Source: Muribaculaceae bacterium
Lineage (GTDB): Bacteria > Pseudomonadota > Alphaproteobacteria > Rs-D84
Assembly: GCA_023665245.1 (NCBI GenBank)
Contig: JAMPEH010000037.1
Span: forward strand, 1 to 18,199
Direction: 5' to 3'
Length of the DNA stretch: 18,199 bases
Part shown: in pieces, positions 7,717-15,234 of the stretch
How positions within the stretch are numbered: the stretch's first letter is position 1
Layout: every line of letters starts with the position of its first letter
The notes under the pieces: model-generated
What the model was told of the DNA's origin: nothing
The model's input: only the letters and a program-made list of their open reading frames with translations
The model's database searches: none
Translations under genes and position numbers: made by a program

Positions 7717-10647
7717 TTAATTCTTATTTCCGCACTTGCCCTCTTCGATTGCCGCAAGCATGCTTCTTAATCGTATTTTAACAACGCCGAGGTTGTTTAT
7801 TTCGTCAATCTTTATCTGAGTGTACAGTTTTCCGTTCTTTTCCATAATGGAACGCACCTCGTCGGTGGTTATCGCGTCGATTCCGCACCCGAACGATACG
7901 AGTTGCACGAGGTTTATATCGGGGTTATCCGAACAGTACTGCGCCGCGCGGTACAGCCTTGCATGGTACGTCCACTGGTTTAAAACATTGACTTTGACCA
8001 TTTCCGCCCTGTCGAACACCGAGTCCTCGGACAATACTGCGAGGTTTAGCGAGGTTAGCAGCTTGTTTATGCCGTGGTTTATTTCGTTGTCGATGTGGTA
8101 CGGTCTGCCCGCAAGCACTATTATCTGCTTGCCCTCTTGACGCGCTTTTTTGATTATGTAGTCGGCGCGGGCACGCACGTCGGCGTGGTATTTATCAAGC
8201 CTGTTGAACCCGACTTTCAAAGCCTTTGCAATCTGCTTTTTTGTAACGCCATACTTTGATAAAGTCGCGTGCAGCCTCGCGATTGCCGTCTTTTGCTCGT
8301 TTAAATCTATGTACGGCATCAAGAAATTTTCGTCGGTGAGGCGCTCGTTATTCGCCTTTAACAGCTCGGAATAGTACGCGACGACGGGGCAGTTGTAGTG
8401 GTTTACCGAACAGTGCTCGTCTAAATTATAGCTTTCGCAAGGCAGAAAAATGAAGTCGACGCCCTTATCAAGTAGGCTTTCGATATGCCCGTGCATGAGT
8501 TTTGCGGGGTAGCAGGCGGTGTCGCTTGCGACAGTGTGCTGACCCAAAAAGTAGAGCTTTCGCGACGACTTTTCGCTTAAAACCACCTCGAAGCCGAGCT
8601 CCTCGAAAAAGCCCGCCCAAAGGGGAAGCTGTTCATACATTACAAGCTGCAAAGGCAAGCCGACTTTGCCCTTTTTGCCCTTTACGCCCTCTATACTTCC
8701 GAGCAGCCTTTCCTGCTTAAAGGAGTAAATATCGAGGTCGTTCGAGGCGGGTTTGAGCCCCGCGCCCCTCTCGCACTTGTTGCCCGAAACGTATCGGCTG
8801 CCGTCGGTGAATGTTATGATATTTACGTTGCAGTTGGACGTACAGCCGTGGCAGTTGGTCGACTTTGACGTGTAGGAAAAGCCGCCGACAGCCTCTTCGC
8901 CTATCGTCGTGCTTTCGCCCTGCACGTTTTCCTTTGCGTACAGAGCCGCGCCGAACGCGCCCATAAGCCCCGCAATTCCGGGGCGGATAACCTGCTTTCC
9001 CGTCTCCTTTTCGAACGAGCGCAAAACCGCGTCGTTTAAAAAAGTGCCGCCCTGCACCACTATATTGTCGCCCAGCTCATCCGCACTCGCCGCGCGGATA
9101 ACCTTGTATATGGCGTTTTTGACTATCGAGGAAGAGAGCCCCGCGGAGATATCCTCCACCGTCGCGCCTTCCTTCTGCGCCTGCTTTACCGCGCTGTTCA
9201 TAAACACGGTACAGCGCGAGCCGAGCTCTACGGGGTGTTTTGCGTACAACCCGCACATAGAAAATTTATCTATTTCCATGCCCATTGCACGCGCGAACGT
9301 CTGAATGAACGAGCCGCAACCAGAGGAACAAGCTTCGTTCAGCATAATCGAGTCTATCGCGCCGTTTTTTATCTTAAAGCACTTGATATCCTGTCCGCCG
9401 ATATCGATTATAAAGTCGACTTTGGGGTTGAAATGAAGCGCGGCTTTAAAGTGGGCAACCGTTTCGACAATGCCGAAATCGGCTTTTATGGCGGCTTTGA
9501 TAAGGTCCTCGCCGTAGCCCGTGACGGCGCTGCCCAAAATCTTTATTCTACCCTGCGCTATCTTAAAAATTTCCTTTAATTTTTCGATAACTATGTCGAG
9601 GGGTTGTCCGTTGTTGGACTGGTAGTGAGAGTACAGTATGCGGCAATCGGGGGTGATTAGAATGAGTTTAGTCGTCGTCGAGCCGCTGTCTATGCCGAGG
9701 TACGCGCCCCCTTCGTAGCTCTGTATATCGCAGAATTCGAGGTCGGTTGCGCGGTGGCGAGCCACGAAAGCCGTGTACTCTTCCCTGTCGTTAAAAAGCG
9801 GTTCGCCCGTTATTATCTCCTCGCTACCCGAAGAATTTTCGATGGCGGAAATTATGTCTTTTAAGTCTTTCGACTGCACCGTCGCGGAGTGCAGAGCCGC
9901 GCCTATCGCCATAAAACAGGGCGCGTCATCGGGGAATACCGCGTGCTCGTCGTCGAGGTTCAGCGTCGTCTTAAACGCCTTTTTCAAGCCCTTTAAAAAG
10001 TGCAGCGGTCCGCCCAAAAAGAGCACTTTGCCCTTAATTCTGCGCCCTTGCGCAAGCCCCGAAACGGTTTGGTCGACGACCGCCTGAAAGATTGACGCCG
10101 AGATATCCGCCTTGTTCGCGCCCTGATTTAAAAGGGGCTGAATGTCGGATTTGGCAAACACGCCGCATCGCGAAGCTATCGGATACACTCGCTCGGCTTT
10201 GAGCGCAAGCTCGTCCATCTCGGGCACCGTCACATTCAAAAGGGTTGCCATCTGGTCGATAAACGCGCCCGTACCGCCCGCACAACTGCCGTTCATGCGC
10301 TGTTCGGTGCCGCCCGTTATGAAGATTATCTTAGCGTCCTCGCCGCCGAGCTCCACCGCCGCGTCCGCGTCGGGATAGTACTTGCGGATTGCCGTGAAAG
10401 CCGCCTGCACCTCCTGCACGAAGGCTATGCCCGAGCGTTGTGAAAGCCCCAGACCCGCACTGCCCGTAATGCACGCGCTGTATGCGGCGGGAGCTTTGTT
10501 TAAAACGTTTTCGAGCTCGGCAAGCACCGTCTCCTTTACCTTAGCAAAGTGACGCACGTAAGACTTGTATAAAATTTTACCGCTTTCGTCGATTGCTACC
10601 ACCTTTACGGTAGTCGAGCCGACATCAATGCCCAATAAATTTGCCAT
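7717..10647 (-). CDS. Tandem BcrAD/BadFG-type acyl-CoA dehydratase activase (ATPase)
   Basis: This 976-residue protein contains two ASKHA-fold ATPase modules. The first has GIDVGSTT at 6-13, ELGGEDAK near 99 and SCAGGTGAF with Cys122. The second has GIDSGSTT at 318-325, DIGGQDIK near 415 and EACSSGCGSF with Cys440 and Cys444. In known activases such cysteines bridge a [4Fe-4S] cluster at the dimer interface, and ATP hydrolysis drives an electron into a dehydratase. A cysteine set follows (Cys599, Cys602, Cys606, Cys625). The region from about 640 on resembles DUF2229. The partner gene is 2 bases downstream. The start is the ATG at 10645-10647, after an AGGG ribosome binding site. It has its own consensus-like promoter. 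Both ATP sites look intact. It is GC-rich core sequence. Confidence 0.88.
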   Translation of the reverse strand: MANLLGIDVGSTTVKVVAIDESGKILYKSYVRHFAKVKETVLAELENVLNKAPAAYSACITGSAGLGLSQRSGIAFVQEVQAAFTAIRKYYPDADAAVELGGEDAKIIFITGGTEQRMNGSCAGGTGAFIDQMATLLNVTVPEMDELALKAERVYPIASRCGVFAKSDIQPLLNQGANKADISASIFQAVVDQTVSGLAQGRRIKGKVLFLGGPLHFLKGLKKAFKTTLNLDDEHAVFPDDAPCFMAIGAALHSATVQSKDLKDIISAIENSSGSEEIITGEPLFNDREEYTAFVARHRATDLEFCDIQSYEGGAYLGIDSGSTTTKLILITPDCRILYSHYQSNNGQPLDIVIEKLKEIFKIAQGRIKILGSAVTGYGEDLIKAAIKADFGIVETVAHFKAALHFNPKVDFIIDIGGQDIKCFKIKNGAIDSIMLNEACSSGCGSFIQTFARAMGMEIDKFSMCGLYAKHPVELGSRCTVFMNSAVKQAQKEGATVEDISAGLSSSIVKNAIYKVIRAASADELGDNIVVQGGTFLNDAVLRSFEKETGKQVIRPGIAGLMGAFGAALYAKENVQGESTTIGEEAVGGFSYTSKSTNCHGCTSNCNVNIITFTDGSRYVSGNKCERGAGLKPASNDLDIYSFKQERLLGSIEGVKGKKGKVGLPLQLVMYEQLPLWAGFFEELGFEVVLSEKSSRKLYFLGQHTVASDTACYPAKLMHGHIESLLDKGVDFIFLPCESYNLDEHCSVNHYNCPVVAYYSELLKANNERLTDENFLMPYIDLNEQKTAIARLHATLSKYGVTKKQIAKALKVGFNRLDKYHADVRARADYIIKKARQEGKQIIVLAGRPYHIDNEINHGINKLLTSLNLAVLSEDSVFDRAEMVKVNVLNQWTYHARLYRAAQYCSDNPDINLVQLVSFGCGIDAITTDEVRSIMEKNGKLYTQIKIDEINNLGVVKIRLRSMLAAIEEGKCGNKN

Positions 10648-10678
10648 ACTTTACCCTATGCAATAATATACCGAATAA

Positions 10679-10707
10679 ATTATATCATAACGCAAAGCAA
10701 TTTTCAA
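10679..10707 (-). promoter_or_regulatory. Promoter of the activase gene pair
   Basis: On the minus strand TTGAAA (complement of 10702-10707) is 17 bases from a perfect TATAAT (complement of 10679-10684). This is close to the housekeeping consensus and lies about 30 bases upstream of the activase ATG. Confidence 0.75.
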
Positions 10708-10736
10708 ATATTAAAGAGAGCGATAATATGTAATTT

Positions 10737-10883
10737 TTATGAAAAATTTTTCCTTGCCCGCTCGTACTTTGTGCGGGTTGCCAGCCCGCCGCGGATATGG
10801 CGTTCGGAAAGGTTTTTGTCGAGCACCTCCCTCACGCCCTCATAGAGTTTGCCGTCTATTTCGGACAGCCGCTCGGTCACGTC
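10737..10883 (-). pseudogene. 3' end of a host gene cut off by the integrated element
   Basis: Between the activase promoter and the recombinase stop there is a 48-codon open frame on the minus strand that ends in TAA at 10737-10739 and has no start of its own. It reads DVTERLSEIDGKLYEGV, then REVLDKNLSERHIRGG, then LATRTKYERARKNFS. Codon choice is strongly GC-rich at third positions, like the core block and unlike the recombinase. It looks like the C-terminus of a core protein whose 5' part lies on the far side of the element. The pattern D-x-x-x-YE ... R-x-x-x-GG-x-A loosely recalls the C-terminus of argininosuccinate lyase, but with a two-residue spacing difference, so I do not name it. 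Confidence 0.6.
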
Positions 10884-10884
10884 C

Positions 10885-12423
10885 TTATGTCGCTTCGTCC
10901 ACTATCAGAACGCTTTCGGACAGACCGATACGGTCGTATAATTTCAAGTGAATATCCACGTTTCCTTCGTGGTCAACTTCGATACCGTCGATTATTTTTC
11001 TCAGTTGTCCGTTGGTCATTTCCTTAAAACTTAACAGGCTTTCTATATCACAAAAGGTCTTATTAAGAATACTGTCAAGCTGGTCATATTTGGTTATGTG
11101 CAGCTTTGCATTTTTAAGTTCTCTCTGCAACTCCTGTAAACGTTCTTTGGTGCCACCAATCTTTTCATTGAGTTGTTCTCTTGTAATAAGGTCGTCGGTA
11201 TACATATTCATGTACTTCTCGCGGTGCGCTTCTATTCGTTCGATTTCTGTTTTTATCGACTGCTCTAACTGTACGTTTTCGTCGCGCGCCTTATAGGTCT
11301 TTTTGAATTTATCTACAAGGTATTCAATCACTTTATCTTTGCTTTGCAATATGTTTTTAAAGTAGGCTATGATATGCTCTTTTAATTCTTCTTCATCCAA
11401 TATCGTTTTGTTGGGGCAGCTGTCTGCACCCCTGCCGTTTCTGCCGGAACACACCCAACGCGTGTATGTATTTTTGTACGTCCTCGTAATCTGACGGAAA
11501 GACCAGCCACAGTCCTTACATTTTATCAACGTAGAAAATAAATGTCTGTTGCTTGTCCGCTTTTCGGTAAGTTTATAAATCTCGCCGCGCTCCGCCATTA
11601 CTTGCTGTGTCCGAGCAAACACTTCCTTATCGATAATAGCAAGCTCCGGCTTTTCCACGATTACCCAATCGCTCTCGTCTTTTTCCACTCTCGTTCCCGT
11701 GAGAAAGTCGGTTATCTCAAACCGGCCGTTTATAACCGTGCCCGTATAGAGTGGGTTCTGCAATATACGAACTACGGAGTTGGCGCACCACTTACAGCCT
11801 CGCTTGGTTTTAATGCCCTCGCTGTTTAAGAGAATGGAAATCTTCGCCGCGCCATAGCACTCCTCAGTATAGAGATTGAACATACGCCTGACAACTTCCG
11901 ACTCCCGCGCATTGACGGAAAGGGTGAAATAATTGCCCTGTACTTTGTCGTAACCGTAGACCATATTGGGCACTCTGCCCTTTTCGGCGTTCAGCTTTTT
12001 ACCGAACTTGATACGCTTTGAAATATTTGCGCTCTCCTCCTGCGCAAGTGCCGCAAAGATAGTTAACACAAATTCACTGTCACCCATGTTGTCCATATTG
12101 GCTGTGATGAACTGCGTGGGTATGCCTAATAGTTTCAGTCTTCTGATGCTCTGCAGGGTGTCCACGGTATTACGCGCAAAACGGGAAATATCCTTGACGA
12201 TAATCTTATCGAACAGCCCCATCTCTGCATCGTCCATCATGCGTAGGAACTCTTTGCGCCTTTTCAGTTTAGTGCCTGAAATTCCCTCGTCGGCGTAAAC
12301 GCACACGAGCTTATCGCCCGTGCGCTCTACATACTCCGCGAAAAACTGTTTTTGCGTTTCCAAACTGTTAAGCTGATCTTCCTTGTCTGTAGATACTCTG
12401 CAATATGCTGCAATTCTCGTCAT
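10885..12423 (-). CDS. Large serine recombinase (integrase)
   Basis: This 512-residue protein has the full domain order of large serine recombinases. The resolvase catalytic domain contains the nucleophile Ser11 in YCRVSTDKEDQ, and GISGT and KDISRFARN lie downstream. The recombinase domain runs from about 150 to 280, including NPLYTGTV. A zinc ribbon has Cys302, Cys305, Cys325 and Cys336. A long charged coiled-coil region (about 365-450) precedes the C-terminus. It would catalyse integration and excision of the element by cutting attachment sites with a 2-base overhang. Its stop codon lies directly against the truncated host gene, the usual place of an integrase beside an attachment site. It follows the RFHNPN-motif gene with a 4-base gap, and its AGGAG site is inside that gene's last codons. 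Confidence 0.95.
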   Translation of the reverse strand: MTRIAAYCRVSTDKEDQLNSLETQKQFFAEYVERTGDKLVCVYADEGISGTKLKRRKEFLRMMDDAEMGLFDKIIVKDISRFARNTVDTLQSIRRLKLLGIPTQFITANMDNMGDSEFVLTIFAALAQEESANISKRIKFGKKLNAEKGRVPNMVYGYDKVQGNYFTLSVNARESEVVRRMFNLYTEECYGAAKISILLNSEGIKTKRGCKWCANSVVRILQNPLYTGTVINGRFEITDFLTGTRVEKDESDWVIVEKPELAIIDKEVFARTQQVMAERGEIYKLTEKRTSNRHLFSTLIKCKDCGWSFRQITRTYKNTYTRWVCSGRNGRGADSCPNKTILDEEELKEHIIAYFKNILQSKDKVIEYLVDKFKKTYKARDENVQLEQSIKTEIERIEAHREKYMNMYTDDLITREQLNEKIGGTKERLQELQRELKNAKLHITKYDQLDSILNKTFCDIESLLSFKEMTNGQLRKIIDGIEVDHEGNVDIHLKLYDRIGLSESVLIVDEAT

Positions 12424-12427
12424 TTTG

Positions 12428-12616
12428 TTATTCTCCTTTGTTTATACTGTTTTTTGCTATTATTTCGTTTTGATTTTCACTTTCCTCGAGTGCGATACTC
12501 ACCTCTTCAGCAATTCTCTGCATATTCGCATCAAGTAAAATATCTAAAAATACCTTTAAGTACACATCTGCCTTATTCGGATTGTGAAAACGAAAGTTAA
12601 GTTTGGGCTTGTCCAT
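12428..12616 (-). CDS. Small RFHNPN-motif protein upstream of the recombinase
   Basis: This 62-residue protein starts MDKPKLNFRFHNPN, followed by a helical segment (YLKVFLDILLDANMQRIAEE) and a Glu/Asn-rich tail. I recall short proteins with the same 'KLNFRFHNPN' start immediately ahead of serine recombinases in clostridial mobile elements. Their function is not known to me; a role in recombination control or element maintenance is plausible. The frame stays open upstream to 12697, but the only start there (GTG) overlaps its own AGAGG site, and the extra residues (cysteine- and arginine-rich) do not look conserved. I therefore take the ATG at 12614-12616, with GAGGG about 11 bases upstream. 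It is the first gene of a two-gene operon with the recombinase. Confidence 0.7.
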   Translation of the reverse strand: MDKPKLNFRFHNPNKADVYLKVFLDILLDANMQRIAEEVSIALEESENQNEIIAKNSINKGE

Positions 12617-12797
12617 ACAATAACTTACGCCCTCGTTTCGACAAATAGCACTATCTTTCCTATTATTCCTACAAGTTATTTCACTTTGTTTTTCCACCTC
12701 TTAATTTACGACATTTTACGTTTCCTCATTTGTCTGATACTGTGAAAAAATTAATTTCCTGTGTGCTTCAACTATAAAATTTTCTAACCTCCCTGTC

Positions 12798-12825
12798 ATT
12801 TTACCTCATAATTTTTATCTGTCAA
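12798..12825 (-). promoter_or_regulatory. Promoter of the recombinase operon
   Basis: On the minus strand a perfect TTGACA (complement of 12820-12825) is 16 bases from TAAAAT (complement of 12798-12803). It sits just downstream of one arm of the 14-bp inverted repeat at 12832-12899. The transcript would have a leader of about 175 bases before the small RFHNPN gene. Confidence 0.7.
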
Positions 12826-12831
12826 TAGCAG

Positions 12832-12899
12832 AATCAGTCTTACAGAACTTTTTTGAAAAAAGTTAAGAATTTTTTTGAATTTCCGCTGTAAGACTGATT
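12832..12899. repeat. 14-bp inverted repeat between the replication-relaxation-like gene and the recombinase promoter
   Basis: AATCAGTCTTACAG (12832-12845) and CTGTAAGACTGATT (12886-12899) are perfect inverted copies 40 bases apart. Inside the spacer lies a second palindrome, AACTTTTT and AAAAAGTT around TGA. The outer arms start at the stop of the upstream gene and end at the -35 region of the recombinase promoter. The unit could be a terminator, an operator or part of a processing site. Twelve bases of the motif recur at 15263-15274. Confidence 0.7.
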
Positions 12900-14036
12900 T
12901 TAGCCCGAAAGGGCTTCTTCGATTTTGTCATAATTCACAATGTAAATAGCCACATCTCCGCCCAAATAACTGCGCACCAAATCGACCTGATGCGGTAAAC
13001 AAATAACTGCGTGCTGTTTCGGATTTTCTTTTGCTACAAATCCGAAGCGACGAAGCCTCATAATATCACCGTCCAAAAAGGAAAGCCAATAAATTCCGTC
13101 CTCGTAAGAATTAAAAGCAAAGTAATTATGGCACTGCGACAATGCTTCCTTATCAAAAAGCAATTCAAGAATACGCTTATCCCAATCGGAATACTTCATC
13201 AACCGCAACTGTTTTACGCCATTTGAATCCAATGTAAAAAAATGCACTGTATCATAAGTCGTAATGCGATTCCTTACCCGTTTGTATCTATCAAAGAATT
13301 CGTTGTAGATCTTTAACATTGTCAGGGCTATTTCGTTTGATTTCCCAAATATTATCGCAGGGTACTTATAGTTAGAATTGCCATCTGCATTATAAGCCGC
13401 AACACTGGCAACATTTAATTGCGCCTTAATTTCTCCACCGCCTTCAAAACCCTTCATGAGTTCATCCCGAGCATTATAGACAACGTAGGCACGCTTATCG
13501 GCAAGAAGTGCGCCCGTCATTCTTGTGAAGCCTGTTTTCTTTACGTCGCTACCGTCAAAGGTTTTAATCAGTTATGCAGGGTAGAAGACGGGCGCCCTTC
13601 CAATGATACGCCTGCAGTTCTCGGCTTGTAATCGGGGAAGTTTATGCGGTCTGTATTCATAGCCTGCCGCCTGAAACATTGCAACGCTTTCCGCAAACCT
13701 TGTGCTTCTGATTGCGTGCTCGTTATTGCTGGAACGATGACTGCGCATATAGTTTTCGTAGTAGTAATCCTCAGCACCCAACCATTTGAGTATAGGTAAA
13801 GCTTCTTTTGTAAGTCTTATTTTTCTCCTACCGTTCATTCCCGATACAGTTAGCAGTGTGCAGTTCAACTCCTCGTTACCGTCCATTATTTTTTGCGGAG
13901 TAAGCATTTTTCTTATTGTATTTTCGTATGTTTGCGTACTCCCCAATATTCCAAGAGAAGCCAAAGGGAATTCGCCTGTTACAGATAAGAGATTGATTAT
14001 GTTGTAGGCATGACTGCTCGGTTTGAAGTGAATCAT
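12900..14036 (-). pseudogene. Replication-relaxation-like protein gene interrupted by an in-frame TAA
   Basis: Two open stretches in the same reading frame are separated by a TAA at 13572-13574 and 17 further codons. The first (to 14036) encodes a winged-helix-like start (LLSVTGEFPLASLGILG) and RSTRFAESVAMFQAAGYEYR. The second (12900-13520 from its first ATG) encodes TGFTRMTGALLADKRAYVVYN and the C-terminal half. Across the stop the sequence reads APVFYPA-stop-LIKTFDGSDVKK, which continues as I expect for replication-relaxation (PF13814-like) proteins of clostridial mobile elements. The intact product would be about 378 residues. A frame start at TTG 14064-14066 is possible, but the ATG at 14034-14036 has GGGAG 7 bases upstream. 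One base change (for example GAA or CAA to TAA) explains the break. The function would be element replication or mobilisation. Confidence 0.72.
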
Positions 14037-14058
14037 AGTTTTGCTCCCATTTTTCGAT

Positions 14059-14087
14059 TTCGGCAACTGAAAAATCTATTTGCCGAA
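14059..14087. repeat. 8-bp inverted repeat in front of the replication-relaxation-like gene
   Basis: TTCGGCAA (14059-14066) and TTGCCGAA (14080-14087) are perfect inverted copies with a 13-base spacer. They lie just upstream of the ATG and ribosome binding site of the downstream gene. The repeat could be an operator or a leader hairpin; there is no T-run on the minus strand. Confidence 0.45.
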
Positions 14088-14097
14088 TTGAAGTTTT

Positions 14098-14127
14098 CAA
14101 ACAATGCCTCTGCGTTGTTTGTTTTTT
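14098..14127 (+). terminator. Orphan rho-independent terminator on the plus strand
   Basis: CAAACAATG and CGTTGTTTG form a 9-bp stem (one G-T pair) with a 6-base loop, followed directly by TTTTTT. This is a textbook terminator on the plus strand, and on the minus strand it lacks a U-tract. No plus-strand gene is recognised upstream of it, so it may end an antisense or small RNA, or be coincidence. Confidence 0.55.
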
Positions 14128-14217
14128 CGCTTTTTTATATAATTTGCGCTCGTATTTTGTCGCTTTATGGCATTTTTGTTTATTTACACGCTCTTATCGG
14201 TAGCGATTATCCGAACC

Positions 14218-14270
14218 AAAACATATAAGAAAATTTTTGACCGTTTTTTGCCACTTTTCTTATATGTTTT
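14218..14270. repeat. 16-bp inverted repeat at the end of the DUF6100-like gene
   Basis: AAAACATATAAGAAAA (14218-14233) and TTTTCTTATATGTTTT (14255-14270) are perfect inverted copies around a 21-base spacer. The right arm overlaps the last codons of the DUF6100-like gene. On the minus strand the hairpin would form right after translation ends, so it is a likely weak terminator or mRNA 3'-end structure. Confidence 0.6.
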
Positions 14271-14952
14271 TGGGACTTTCGGGGAAGAGTTTTATGCCTT
14301 CATCGGGCATTTTCTTCTCCGCTTCAAGCCATTTTTCAAAATCGGTTTGGGGGACCACGTACACTTCACATCGGTTCTCATTTCCCTTTGCAGAACAATA
14401 ATAATGCCTGCAAACAGACGGACCGTCATCGCTCAGCACGTACGTTGCAATAATATCCGTAACCATATTAATTTCGATATTATCGTGGTCTCGCATCTGC
14501 CGTTCGGGGAAACCATTATAATAAACGTGCCTGTAAATGAGTACGCAGTCTTTCTGAAACTCACGCACTTTCTCACTATAAAATTTTCTCATTTCATAAT
14601 AAAGGCACTGTCGTATGTAGTTTACGGTTCCGTGTTCCTTTCTTGGAAGCAGTGAGAACATTTGGATGCTGAACCAGCCTTCTTCCGTATAACCGATTTT
14701 AATAGGAACAATCTTCTCCATCTCACTCCGCACTCTTTCTTCCGCATCACGTATTCCCAAATGACAAGGCATGTTGCGGGCAAGCAGTGCGAGCCTTTCC
14801 GCCTCTTCGTGGATACGAAGAGAATATGCATACGCAAATTCCGTATCCCATCCCTTCATTATCATCCTTGTGTTCTCAATTTCTTTGCCGAGTTTATTAT
14901 AGTGTTTTTCCAAATTCATAAAAGTCTTTAAAAAATAATCGTTACAAGCCAT
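14260..14952 (-). CDS. DUF6100-like mobile-element protein
   Basis: This 230-residue protein matches my memory of DUF6100 proteins found in conjugative or mobilisable elements of Clostridia. It has an N-terminal helical region with AERLALLARNMPCHLG, then PIKIGYTEEGWFSIQMFSLLP. The best-conserved block includes DCVLIYRHVYY, RQMRDHDNIEINMVTD and DDGPSVCRHYYCSA, ending VYVVPQTDFEKWL. The biochemical function is unknown. No membrane or signal segment is seen. It starts at ATG 14950-14952 with AGGAGG 9 bases upstream. Upstream are a promoter, a terminator hairpin and an 8-codon leader, so expression may be controlled by attenuation. The gene is part of the same block as the replication-relaxation-like pseudogene and the recombinase, which supports assignment to the integrated element. 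Confidence 0.7.
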   Translation of the reverse strand: MACNDYFLKTFMNLEKHYNKLGKEIENTRMIMKGWDTEFAYAYSLRIHEEAERLALLARNMPCHLGIRDAEERVRSEMEKIVPIKIGYTEEGWFSIQMFSLLPRKEHGTVNYIRQCLYYEMRKFYSEKVREFQKDCVLIYRHVYYNGFPERQMRDHDNIEINMVTDIIATYVLSDDGPSVCRHYYCSAKGNENRCEVYVVPQTDFEKWLEAEKKMPDEGIKLFPESPKNI

Positions 14953-15015
14953 ATTTAAAATCCTCCTATTTCTTTATTATTTATTAAACTTGCTTTTTGT
15001 CTGAAAAGACTTCCC

Positions 15016-15042
15016 CTACGTAAAACCCGAATAAAAACGCAT
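15016..15042 (-). CDS. 8-residue leader peptide ahead of the DUF6100-like gene
   Basis: An ATG at 15040-15042 is followed by seven codons and TAG, encoding MRFYSGFT. A very strong ribosome binding site (AAGGAGGTGG, complement of 15047-15056) lies 7 bases upstream, better than that of most real genes here. A terminator hairpin precedes it and the DUF6100-like gene follows 63 bases later. The arrangement fits a translated leader with a regulatory role, but no antibiotic- or amino-acid-specific codon run is obvious. Confidence 0.45.
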   Translation of the reverse strand: MRFYSGFT

Positions 15043-15068
15043 ACTTCCACCTCCTTTTTACAAAGGTC

Positions 15069-15104
15069 AAAAAATAACGCCGTACCGGTTTTGGTAGGAC
15101 GTTA
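15069..15104 (-). terminator. Leader terminator (candidate attenuator) upstream of the DUF6100-like gene
   Basis: On the minus strand a 12-bp imperfect stem (one mismatch, one G-T pair) with a 6-base loop is followed by TTTTTT. It is 30 bases downstream of a good promoter and upstream of the leader peptide and the DUF6100-like gene. In that position it should end most transcripts early unless read through or remodelled. Confidence 0.65.
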
Positions 15105-15134
15105 CGTCTTTGATTTATAATTTTTGACGATATC

Positions 15135-15163
15135 AGTATAACACATTATCATTTGCTTGTCAT
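15135..15163 (-). promoter_or_regulatory. Promoter of the leader and DUF6100-like gene
   Basis: On the minus strand ATGACA (complement of 15158-15163, five of six consensus bases) is 17 bases from TATACT (complement of 15135-15140), which is preceded by TGT, an extended -10. Transcription would begin near 15128, just before the terminator hairpin. Confidence 0.72.
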
Positions 15164-15174
15164 CGGCATTTTTC

Positions 15175-15207
15175 TGCCAACTTTGTGCCATTTTTGTGCC
15201 AAAAAAT
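15175..15207. repeat. Three 11-bp phased TGCCA repeats
   Basis: TGCCA begins at 15175, 15186 and 15197, each copy followed by a T- or A-rich hexamer. The exact 11-base spacing puts all copies on one face of the helix. They lie just upstream of the -35 element of the leader promoter. They could be binding sites for an activator or repressor, or replication-type iterons. Confidence 0.6.
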
Positions 15208-15234
15208 AGGCAAAACTTTTTCAGTGATTATTCC

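Noticed and set aside
8909..9579. Several plus-strand frames opposite the activase gene
   Set aside because: They overlap each other and the activase ATPase motifs on the other strand, with arginine- and serine-rich translations typical of antisense frames in GC-rich genes.
10739..11027. Plus-strand frames across the host-gene fragment and the recombinase end
   Set aside because: The minus-strand reading gives protein-like sequence with a proper stop and GC-rich third positions, while the plus-strand reading is arginine- and proline-rich with no known motif.
12617..12697. 27-residue upstream extension of the RFHNPN-motif protein
   Set aside because: The only start is a GTG overlapping its own AGAGG sequence, and the added residues do not look like the conserved start of this family.
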